From: Spirochaetales bacterium
GTDB lineage: Bacteria; Spirochaetota; Spirochaetia; DTKZ01
Direction of reading: 5' to 3'
NCBI GenBank assembly: GCA_031274005.1
Contig: JAISQU010000189.1
Span: 1 to 20,519 of the forward strand
Length of the DNA: 20,519 nt
Shown here piece by piece: positions 8,492-16,500 of this stretch. Each line of letters begins with the position of its first letter. Position 1 is the stretch's first letter. The notes beneath the pieces are model-generated. The model was not told where the DNA came from. It saw only the letters and a list, made by a program, of their open reading frames with translations, and ran no database searches. A program made the position numbers and the translations under genes.

Positions 8492-9597
8492 GCGGGGTTT
8501 CCTTTTATAACAACGGGGATTCCTGATTTGCGTTTTTCTTCGGCGCCGCGAAACGCTTCGGCAAAGGTTTTGCCGCCGGCGGATTCGCAGCTCCTCTGTC
8601 TCGGGCCGTGGATGCCGCTCAGGAAATTTTCGATTTTGCTGAGCATCAGAGAAAATCCCACAGAGGGGGCGTCAAACCCAAAACGGGCAAGCAGCTTGTC
8701 GTATCTGCCGCCGGAGGCGAAGGCCGAATCTATGCCTTCTTTGTATGCCTGGAACACTATGCCCGTGTAGTAGCCCTGGCTTGCTGTTTCCGACAGGTCA
8801 AGGCGGAACAGGCCGCTTACTCCCAGCTCCTCAAGCTGGGCCCATAAAAGACTCAGATAATCCAGGGCTTTTTCCAGATCGCAGTTTATATATCCGCGCG
8901 CCTTTCCCCTCGCGGCAAGCTCTTCAAGCCCGCCGGAATCCCCTATATACAGAAAAAGCTGTACAAGAAAACCGGCCTTCTCCTTTTCGCAGCCTGCGCG
9001 GGAGAGAATATCCTCAAGGGCAGGGGCGTCCCGCAGGGAAACCGCGGCGGCGGCCTGTTTGTCATCCGTATCGGGAAGAGCCGCGCCAAAAACCTCCCGC
9101 GAACCCAGATGGATACGGTAATCCTCCAGCCCTGCCGTTTGCAGGCAGCCTGCCAGAAGCATCAGCGCCTCAAGGTCTGCGAAAGATCCGCCCTCACCTA
9201 TAAGCTCCGCGCCTATTTGGTAAAACTCGTTCCGCGAAATATCCTCCGCGTCCTGATGGCGCAGAATCGTATCGGCGTAAAAAACGCGCAGGGGCAGGCT
9301 GCTGTTTTCCAGCCGGCCAAGCTGCTTTGCGAGAAAAAGCGTTGCGTCGGAACGCAGCATCAAAAGATCGCCCTCCCTGTCGACAAGCCTGTAGATTTTC
9401 TCCGCGGCGGCGTGATCGAAAAAAGGGCGGTAAATATCGTAGAAGTCGAAAACAGGAGTCTGCACCGGCAGGTACCCCCAGGAGGCAAAAAACTTCTTGA
9501 GGCCTTGCACGGTTTCTTCATGTTCGAGCGCCTCCTCAAGATAAAAACTCTCTGTTCCCTGGGGAAGCTGAAGGAAAGCTCTGCTGTTCGGGTTCAT
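8488..9597 (-). CDS. hisZ: ATP phosphoribosyltransferase regulatory subunit (HisZ)
   Basis: Paralogue of histidyl-tRNA synthetase that lacks tRNA charging. It forms a complex with short HisG and is needed for activity and histidine feedback inhibition. The 369-residue protein has the HisRS-like opening LPQGTESFYLEEALEHEETV, motif-2-like MLRSDATLFLAKQL, and the late block YYTGIVFQAYKEGIDSAFASGGRYD, with GFDAPSVGFSLML near the end. It is the first gene of the hisZ-hisG-hisB operon. The ATG sits 6 bases after a -10 box and has no Shine-Dalgarno. A MITE-like element lies just upstream of its promoter. HisS itself is unlikely, because the C-terminal anticodon-binding domain is absent. Confidence 0.93.
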   Translation of the reverse strand: MNPNSRAFLQLPQGTESFYLEEALEHEETVQGLKKFFASWGYLPVQTPVFDFYDIYRPFFDHAAAEKIYRLVDREGDLLMLRSDATLFLAKQLGRLENSSLPLRVFYADTILRHQDAEDISRNEFYQIGAELIGEGGSFADLEALMLLAGCLQTAGLEDYRIHLGSREVFGAALPDTDDKQAAAAVSLRDAPALEDILSRAGCEKEKAGFLVQLFLYIGDSGGLEELAARGKARGYINCDLEKALDYLSLLWAQLEELGVSGLFRLDLSETASQGYYTGIVFQAYKEGIDSAFASGGRYDKLLARFGFDAPSVGFSLMLSKIENFLSGIHGPRQRSCESAGGKTFAEAFRGAEEKRKSGIPVVIKGNPA

Positions 9598-9603
9598 GAG
9601 TGT

Positions 9604-9632
9604 ATCATAGCAGGATAGTCAGGTTTATTCAA
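9604..9632 (-). promoter_or_regulatory. Promoter of hisZ, predicted leaderless
   Basis: On the minus strand: -35 TTGAAT (9632-9627), exactly 17 bases, -10 TATGAT (9609-9604), then ACACTC and the ATG of hisZ at 9597. The predicted transcription start falls on the A of ATG. This should drive the whole hisZ-hisG-hisB-TPR-rlmN operon. It lies 10 bases from the target-site duplication of the neighbouring MITE-like element. Confidence 0.72.
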
Positions 9633-9651
9633 CGGCCCCCGGAATGACGCC

Positions 9652-9897
9652 CAGCAATTCCAAATTTAAACTCATGGTAAACTAAACACAAAGACCGGGG
9701 CGATAAAAAAAGCTCTCTCTAGCGGCGGACCGAAGCCGTTCACTTTTTTTATCGCCCCGGCCATATCCGTAGCACCATGCGACTAAATATGGTATTGCTG
9801 TCTGGAAGCGTTTTTTTGGGTAAAAGCATTCAAATTGCTGACAATTTGAATGCTTTTGGGGATTGCAGGACAAATTTTTTCAAATTTGGAATTACTG
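9652..9897. mobile_element. MITE-like non-autonomous element, copy 1
   Basis: A 246-bp element bounded by imperfect inverted repeats, CAGCAATTCCAAATTT on the left and its complement with one change (AAATTTGGAATTACTG) on the right. It is flanked on both sides by the same 9 bases, AATGACGCC (9643-9651 and 9898-9906), a perfect target-site duplication. Inside are an 18-bp perfect stem (9695-9712 with 9743-9760) and a 15-bp perfect stem (9822-9836 with 9843-9857). No transposase is encoded, so movement must depend on an enzyme elsewhere. A second copy, about 96% identical by eye, lies at 17103-17349. The short frame read on its minus strand is shared between copies but has no protein-like character. 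Confidence 0.9.
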
Positions 9898-9970
9898 AAT
9901 GACGCCGCGGTGAAACCCTGTTGCAGGCTTGAAAGTCAGGTTTTTAATACGGAAAAGGCGGTTCGGGTTC

Positions 9971-9998
9971 TTGAATTTTCCGTAAGATACAGCATAAT
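9971..9998 (+). promoter_or_regulatory. Promoter of the 66-codon gene
   Basis: -35 TTGAAT (9971-9976), a 16-base spacer, and -10 CATAAT (9993-9998). Predicted start is about 10005, giving a ~50-base leader. The leader contains a small hairpin, CCGGC-TGA-GCCGG (10029-10041), which directly abuts the Shine-Dalgarno GGGGAGG. Predicted by eye. Confidence 0.55.
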
Positions 9999-10053
9999 AG
10001 AATTGCAAGGGATTAACGCCCATAATTTCCGGCTGAGCCGGGGGGAGGTTGAT

Positions 10054-10254
10054 ATGACCGGAGAAAAGCTTTCGCTCGACGAAGAAGTGGAAGTGCTCAA
10101 AAAATATTTTGACGAGTTCATCAGGGAAAAACCGGAAAGCGTTGAACTTCTGTGTGAAGCGGGCATTCTGAATCCAAACGGCAGTTTTACCGAAGACTTC
10201 AAAGCCCTTGGCGATTTGCGCCTGTATACCGCTTCCGGAGAAAACAAAGGATAG
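10054..10254 (+). CDS. Small acidic protein of unknown function (66 residues)
   Basis: I do not recognise this protein. It is acidic, with no signal peptide or membrane segment. The first ~35 residues look helical and amphipathic (EEVEVLKKYFDEFIREKPES), followed by EAGILNPNGSFTEDFKAL, a turn-helix style of ending. The ATG has a strong Shine-Dalgarno (GGGGAGG, 5-base gap) and a plausible promoter at 9971-9998, which argues that it is real. The frame is also open upstream for 68 more codons into the MITE-like element, but those residues are not protein-like, so I exclude them. It is monocistronic and convergent with rsmD (14 bases between stops). Confidence 0.68.
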   Translation: MTGEKLSLDEEVEVLKKYFDEFIREKPESVELLCEAGILNPNGSFTEDFKALGDLRLYTASGENKG

Positions 10255-10268
10255 GAGATAGTCCTCTC

Positions 10269-10805
10269 TCATGCCCGCTTGTAAAAGCGGACAACCGAGC
10301 GGCCGTAGACGCGGCGGTCTGTCTGCAGGAGAGCGGTTGTTTTCTCCGGCAGTTTGTCCTCTTTTGGATGGTGAATCAAAACAGAGCCGCCCTCCGCCAG
10401 AAGCTGCGGCTCGCCGGCCATGTCCAGAAGCTGAGCCTTGAATCTGTAGGGAAAAGGCGGATCAAGAAAAATAAAATTGAAAGGGCCTTCGGTCATAAAC
10501 TTGAGGTAGCGTTCAACGGGCATAATGTGTACGACGGCGTTTCCTTCCGCGAGGGCTGCGTTTTCCGCAAGGATATGACGCTTTCCCCTGTCTTTTTCCA
10601 CCATGACGATTTTCTGCGCCCCCCGGGACCAAGCTTCAAGGCCGATCACCCCCGATCCGCTGAAGAGGTCCAGAAACGATGCCCCCGGAAGCTCCTCCTG
10701 TATAATCGCGAAAATTGATTCCCGCATTTTGTCCATGGCGGGCCGGATGATTCCTTCGGGACAGCGTACCAGCCTGCCGCCCAGTTTTCCGCCTGTTATC
10801 CTCAT
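10269..10805 (-). CDS. rsmD: 16S rRNA (guanine(966)-N(2))-methyltransferase RsmD
   Basis: SAM-dependent methyltransferase that modifies G966 of 16S rRNA in the small subunit. It has the SAM-binding block FLDLFSGSGVIGLEAWSRGA, the next acidic turn MVEKD, and the catalytic N-MTase motif IFLDPPFPY (DPPF). Its 178 residues are typical. The frame extends further upstream, but the family start MRITGGKLGGR falls at 10805. There the ATG overlaps the recG stop (ATGA), and GGGAG lies about 8 bases ahead. It is the last gene of the dnaE-yggT-recG-rsmD operon. The last codons contain a small CCGCTT/AAGCGG hairpin (10275-10290), but no T-run follows. Confidence 0.94.
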   Translation of the reverse strand: MRITGGKLGGRLVRCPEGIIRPAMDKMRESIFAIIQEELPGASFLDLFSGSGVIGLEAWSRGAQKIVMVEKDRGKRHILAENAALAEGNAVVHIMPVERYLKFMTEGPFNFIFLDPPFPYRFKAQLLDMAGEPQLLAEGGSVLIHHPKEDKLPEKTTALLQTDRRVYGRSVVRFYKRA

Positions 10806-12901
10806 ACGCGCAGGTCTCCCGCGTTGGGGGCTTTTCCCGGCGCGTCCCTGAGGCATGAGTGCTGCGGCGCGAGCAGGCCGGGATCTTTTTCCAGAATGCC
10901 GTGTACCGCCGCGCGCGCCCTCATCATAAGCTCCTGATCAAAGGGAAGCCGCGCCGCGCTAAAATCAAGAAGCCCGGCCTGGCGTATACCCGTAAGATCC
11001 CCCGGCCCGCGAAGCAGAAGGTCTTCTTCGGCTATGCGAAAGCCGTCCGTGGTTTCCTTCATGATGGTAAGCCGTTTTTTTGCCACTTCGGTATAATCCG
11101 GAGCATACACCAAAAAGGCGTAAGACTGAAGGCTGCCGCGCCCAACCCGTCCGCGAAGCTGATGCAGGGCCGCAAGGCCGAAACGCTCGGCGTGTTCGAT
11201 AACCATGCAGCTCGCGTTTGCCACATCTACCCCGACTTCCACAACGCTGGTCGCCGCGAGGACGCGGATTTCCCCTGATGAAAACTTTGCCATGATGTCC
11301 CTTTTCTCGTCTTCGGCAAGCCGCGAATGAATCAGGCCCACGCTGAAGCCGGGATAAATTTCTTCTTTCAGCCTGCGGTACATGGACTCGGCGTCCTTCA
11401 GGCCGGTGGTCGGCGCGTCCTTCTCCCGCGCCTCGGCCTCCTCAATAATCGGATACACAAAATACGCCTGCCTGCCCCTCTCCAGTTCCCCGCGCACAAA
11501 GTCATAGACCTTCCGTTCCCTGCCCTCAAGGGCAAGATGTGTTTCCACAGGCTTTCTGCCCGCGGGCATGGTTTTGATTGTGGACACATCCATGTCGCCG
11601 AAGGCCGAGAGGGCGAGAGTCTGGGGAATGGGCGTGGCGCTCATAACAAGAATATCGGGGTACAGACCTTTCGCGAAAAGGCGGTTTCTCTGTACAACGC
11701 CGAAACGGTGCTGCTCATCGATAATGACAAAACCCAGGTCGCGGAATTCCACATCGTCGGAAAAAAGGGCGTGGGTACCTATAACAATGTCAATATCGCC
11801 GGCCTTGAGGGCCTCCAGCGCGGGTTTGCGGGTCTTGCCCGAAAGAGCGCCGGAAAAAAAGGCGAGCCGCACACCCAGAGGCTGCAGAAAACGGGCGGCG
11901 TTATCAGCGTGCTGGCGGGCAAGCAGTTCCGTGGGCGCCATAATCGCGGTTTGCCGGCCGGCTTCGGTAAACAGCAGGGCCGCGAGAAAGGCCACAAGGG
12001 TTTTGCCGGAACCAACGTCTCCCTGCAAAAGCCGTGCCATGGGGTGATCGGCTTCAATGTCCCCGCGAAGTTCTTCCATGCAGGCCGCCTGATCCTGGGT
12101 AAGACGGAAAGGGAGGCTTTTTATGAGTTTCTCCTGCATGCCGCGCGGATAAGTACGCCCCGGACGGACGGCGGCCTTCCGCTGCAAAGCCCGCCGCGCC
12201 ACAGCCATCTGCATAAGAAAAAGCTCGCGAAAGGCAAGGGCGCGGCGGCCCGCGGCAGCTTCCTGCATCGATACAGGCTCATGCACAGCCTTCAGGGCGG
12301 CGCTCAGGCCGGGGATGCCTTCTGCCTCGCGCACTGCCGCGGGGATTTCATCCTCAAGGTGGCTGCCGAACTCCCCATACGCCGAACGGATTATCCTGCG
12401 CATGGTTTTCTGCGCGATGCCCGCCGTCAAATTGTAAACAGGAAGAACGCGGGAAAAAAGTTCGGGGTGAGTTCCCGCCGCTTCCATGTCGGCCTTGGCG
12501 CACTGGAACTTGCCACCGTAGGAAACCGACAGCGTTCCCGCTATGTCAAGGCGCGTACCCGGACTGTATTTTGAGGCGTTGGAAGACGGGTCCCATCCGT
12601 ACAGCGGGACTTCCGCCAGGGCGGATTCATCCTTTAAAATCAGCTTGAGGGTCTGCCTGCCGCGGGCATAAAAAGAATCGTGGCCCTGGACATACGCGGT
12701 GGTATTGAACTTGCCCCCGTTGCCCGCGGCGGCGGCAAAGGGAATATGCCGTGTTCTGTCATCATAGTCCCTGGGCAGATGCATAAGAATATCCCGTACC
12801 GCGAAGATGCCCAGGTTGCCGAGGCGTTCGGCCGTCTTGCCGGTCTTGCCGCCTGTTCCCTTTACCCTCCAGACAGGAGTAAGAAGTTCCGGAAGATACA
12901 T
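10802..12901 (-). CDS. recG: ATP-dependent DNA helicase RecG
   Basis: Branch-migration helicase that remodels stalled forks and recombination junctions. It is 699 residues, the usual length. The N-terminal wedge/OB region (about 1-160) contains the DYDDRT and DESALAEVPLYGW segments. Helicase motifs follow: Walker A GDVGSGKT (294-301), DEQH (395-398), SATPIPQTLAL (421 onward), and HQLRGRVGRG of motif VI. The C-terminal TRG-type block GFRIAEEDLLLRGPGDLTGIRQAG couples ATP use to translocation. The ATG lies 5 bases beyond the yggT stop and has no strong ribosome site, so translation is probably coupled. It overlaps rsmD by 4 bases. Confidence 0.97.
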   Translation of the reverse strand: MYLPELLTPVWRVKGTGGKTGKTAERLGNLGIFAVRDILMHLPRDYDDRTRHIPFAAAAGNGGKFNTTAYVQGHDSFYARGRQTLKLILKDESALAEVPLYGWDPSSNASKYSPGTRLDIAGTLSVSYGGKFQCAKADMEAAGTHPELFSRVLPVYNLTAGIAQKTMRRIIRSAYGEFGSHLEDEIPAAVREAEGIPGLSAALKAVHEPVSMQEAAAGRRALAFRELFLMQMAVARRALQRKAAVRPGRTYPRGMQEKLIKSLPFRLTQDQAACMEELRGDIEADHPMARLLQGDVGSGKTLVAFLAALLFTEAGRQTAIMAPTELLARQHADNAARFLQPLGVRLAFFSGALSGKTRKPALEALKAGDIDIVIGTHALFSDDVEFRDLGFVIIDEQHRFGVVQRNRLFAKGLYPDILVMSATPIPQTLALSAFGDMDVSTIKTMPAGRKPVETHLALEGRERKVYDFVRGELERGRQAYFVYPIIEEAEAREKDAPTTGLKDAESMYRRLKEEIYPGFSVGLIHSRLAEDEKRDIMAKFSSGEIRVLAATSVVEVGVDVANASCMVIEHAERFGLAALHQLRGRVGRGSLQSYAFLVYAPDYTEVAKKRLTIMKETTDGFRIAEEDLLLRGPGDLTGIRQAGLLDFSAARLPFDQELMMRARAAVHGILEKDPGLLAPQHSCLRDAPGKAPNAGDLRV

Positions 12902-12906
12902 GGCTT

Positions 12907-13500
12907 TTAGAAGGGAATTTTCTGTATGAAAAGGACAAGCTGCGTAATCGCGGGTTCCCCAAAAATCCGCACAAACAGCAGGAACAGGCCGCCTGCAATA
13001 AGACCTGTCATATAAGGGATTCTTCTGCCGCGAAAGAAAAGGCGCGTAAGGGGCGCCAGAACAGGATTCAGAATCATATCGATATAACGCCAGAAGGGGC
13101 TTGCGGCATTAAACCGGGTGAGAATGCCTATGAGGCGCAGGACAATCAGAATTATAAACATCCCCAGAAAGAAAGCCAGGGCCGACCATATACGCGCGAT
13201 AAGCAGCGCAAGAACAAGCCCTAAGGTAACCTGCTGAAAAGCGGCAAGGGACAGAAATACATTCCCCGCCACTGAAAGGACGATCAGAGCCAGAACAGGG
13301 GAAAAGTCAAAAAGCCCGAAACGGAAGAACCTGAATCCCCGGAAAAAACTCAGATACGGATCGGTAAGCTGCATAAGAAAGCGCGCGGCGCGGCCGTGGG
13401 AAGCCGGGCCGGTAAACCAGCTCATCATGATGCGCACGATAATGAGTATGGTATAAATTGAAATAAGCGCGCTGCAGAATTGCATGAGAGTATTGAACAT
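12907..13500 (-). CDS. YggT-family integral membrane protein
   Basis: A 197-residue hydrophobic protein with four or more membrane segments, at about residues 5-27, 63-88, 95-122 and 164-188. It carries two YggT-type units. The diagnostic TDPYLSFFRGF followed by FDFSPVLALIVLSV occurs in the first half, and a related ILNPVLAPLTRLFF plus a Tyr-rich membrane segment in the second. The family function is poorly defined; roles in osmotic or ion homeostasis and in division-site organisation have been proposed for homologues. The ATG is 24 bases after dnaE and has AGAGGGG as Shine-Dalgarno about 11 bases upstream. Confidence 0.85.
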   Translation of the reverse strand: MFNTLMQFCSALISIYTILIIVRIMMSWFTGPASHGRAARFLMQLTDPYLSFFRGFRFFRFGLFDFSPVLALIVLSVAGNVFLSLAAFQQVTLGLVLALLIARIWSALAFFLGMFIILIVLRLIGILTRFNAASPFWRYIDMILNPVLAPLTRLFFRGRRIPYMTGLIAGGLFLLFVRIFGEPAITQLVLFIQKIPF

Positions 13501-13524
13501 AACGGAAAACCCCTCTTTCGCCCC

Positions 13525-16500
13525 TTACTGCTTCCAGACTTCCCGTACCCAGGGAATGGTTTTAATTCTGTCAAGAACATCCTCACGGGGAGACGCTTTA
13601 ATCTGGGACGATACCTTGATGATTTTTTCTTTTAACGCGCCGCAGCCGTTTGCGCGGCACAGGTGCAGGAAAATCGTACAGGCGCCGGGATTTTCAATCA
13701 GGATTCCGCGCAACCGGTAAAAATCTTCTTCCTGCGGCCCTTCCCCTATCTGTATGTGCAGTTCCGAGGCGGCCTTCGCTTCCATTTCATTCGGATTTTT
13801 GATTTCTTTTGCCAGAATCTGATAGGTTTCCCTGCCTTCGTCAAACTCGACATTTCCCGAGACCCCGACAATGGCATTGTCCGCCAGAAGATGCTGGGAT
13901 TTTTGATACACATTCGGAAAAATGATAAGGGAAATGGAGCCGTTGTAGTCTTCCAGCACGGCGCGGGCCATTTGCGCTCCTTTTTTGGTAAGCATGACGC
14001 GCAGATCCCGCAGCATGCCGATAAAATTGTAGCTTTCCCCCTGCCGCGCCCTTTCGGGATGGGCTAAATCGAAGACAACGGTTTTTTGCCAGACCTCGCG
14101 GAAAGGATCCAGGGGATGGCCGGAGAAATAAAACCCCAGGAGGTCTTTTTCCATTTTGAGTTTGTCCAGAGCCGGCCAGTCGGGAATTTCCGTGATGGCC
14201 GGTTCGCGGAACTCTTCTTCGCCGCAGGAATCGAAGAGGGAGACCTGCCCGTACATGCGGCTCTCTTTTTTCGCGGCGCTGTAGTTTACCGCCTTGTCTA
14301 TGCAGGCGAAGAGGGCCGCGCGGTTCGGATGCAGCGAATCAAAAAGCCCGCACTGACTGGCCGTTTCCAGAACCCGTTTGTTGACGGTTTGCAGGTCAAG
14401 CCTTTCCAGAAAATTGAAGAACGAGGTGAACTGCCCGCCCGCCCGCCGGGCCTCAAGAATTTTTTCAGCCGCCGCCTCTCCCATGTGTTTGATGCCCAAA
14501 AGACCGTAGAGGATATTTCCGTCCGCGACCGTAAAATATTTTTCGGAACGGTTGATGTCAGGCGGCAGTATTTCAAGGCCCATTTTCCGGGCCTCTGTAA
14601 TATATCCCGAGAGCCTGTCCGTATTGGCGATTTCTATAGTAAGTTTTGAGGCCATGTATTCCGCGGAAAAGTGAACCTTCAGGTACGCCGTCCTGTAGGC
14701 GAGTACGGCGTAGGCGGCCGAGTGGGATTTGTTAAACCCGTAACCCGCGAAGGGAATAAGAAGCTCAAAGATGTCGTCCGCTGTTTTTTGAGCATACCCC
14801 TTTGCCACCGCGCCCTTTATAAAAGACTCCTTCTGTTTAACCATCTCCTCATGTTTCTTTTTACCCATGGCGCGGCGCAGAATGTCGGCCTGTCCCAGGC
14901 TGTACCCCGCGACAATCTGGGCAATCTGCAAAACCTGTTCCTGGTAGACGATAACGCCGTAGGTCTCTTTCAGAACAGCTTCAAGCTCCGGAAGAGGGTA
15001 GGTAATCGGAATTTTTCCGTTTTTCGAGTCCGCGAATTTGTCAATAAACTGCATGGGCCCCGGCCGGTACAGGGCGTTCAGGGCTATAAGGTCCTCAATG
15101 CAGGTGGGTTTTGTTTTTCGCAGAATGCCCTGCATGCCGTCGCTTTCAAACTGGAACAGCCCGGAGCTTTTCCCCTCGCCCAAAAGGCCGAAAGTTTCAC
15201 TGTCGTTTTCGGGAACCTTTTCAATATCAAAGCCGGGAATTTTTTCACGGATAAGGTCCTGGGTGTTTTTTATAAGGGTAAGGTTTTTCAGGCCCAGAAA
15301 GTCCATCTTCACAAGGGCGCAGGACTCAAGCAGCGTCATGTCGAACTGAGTCATGATGGCGCCGCTTGTCGCGTCACGGTACAGGGGCACGAAATCGGTA
15401 AGGTCTGTCTTTCCTATAACAATGCCCGCGGCGTGGGTTGAGGCGTGGCGGGACAGCCCCTCCAGAACGCGGCTTGTGTCAACCAGTTCTTCGTATATCC
15501 CGCCGCGGTCCCGCAGTTCCCCGAGTTTGGCGTCCAGATCGCGGATCGCCTGTATATGAGCGGTTTCGCCTTTTTCCTCCAGTTCCGCGATTTCTTTTTC
15601 CTTCTCCGCGATGGGCTTGAGGGTAATGCCTATGATGCCGGGAACCATTTTGCTGATGGCGTTGGCCTCTTCAAAGGGAATGTCCAGCACGCGGGCCACG
15701 TCTTTCAGGACGGCCTTGGCGCTGAGCGTCCCGAAGGTGATAATCTGACCCACTTTTTCCTGCCCGTATTTGGCGGTCACATAGTCGATAACCTCCTGCC
15801 GTCTTTCGAAGCAGAAGTCTATGTCGAAGTCAGGCATGGAAATTCTTTCGGGATTCAGGAAGCGTTCGAACAGCAGATTATACTTGATGGGATCGATGTC
15901 GGTTATCCTCAGGCTGTAGGCCACAAGGGAACCCGCTCCCGAACCGCGCCCCAGACCCACGGGAATACCCTTTTGCTTTGCGTAGTGGATGAAGTCCCAC
16001 ACAATAAGAAAGTAACCCGGGAAGCCCATTTCTATAATCGTATCAAGCTCGAACTCAAGGCGCCGGGAAAGCTCTTCGGTAACAGGGTTAAAGCGTTCGG
16101 CCAGCCCCTTGCGGGCAAGGTGACGCAGATACTCCGCGGGGGAGGCAAACTCCGGCGGTATCGCGTAATCCGGCAGAAGAAGTTTGGGTTCCCTGTCCAG
16201 CTTTACGGCGCATTTTTCCGCAGCCTCCAGCGTATTTCTCAGGGCTTCGGGAACCTCCGCAAAAAGGGCCGCCATCTCCTCCGGGCTTTTCATGTAGAAC
16301 TCCTGCCCGTCAAAGCGCAGGCGCGCGGCGTCGGTTTTTTTCTTTCCCGTTCCTATGCACAGAAGGGTGTCGTGCGCGTTGGCGTGTTCACGCCTCAGGT
16401 AGTGCATGTCGTTGGTGGCTATGAGGGGCAGGCCGAGTTTCTTTGCGAGTTTTATCATGCCCCTGTTGGCTATGCGCTCCTCCTGCATTCCGTGATCCTG

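Noticed and set aside
9682..9873. Shared minus-strand peptide frame in both MITE copies (ending GYGRGDKKSER... and YRPGLCV)
   Set aside because: The similarity is explained by DNA identity of the elements, the frame runs through hairpin arms, and no ribosome site is present. It is not a transposase.
11327..12574. 415-codon plus-strand open frame opposite recG
   Set aside because: Antisense shadow of recG; no ribosome site or promoter, low-complexity basic translation.
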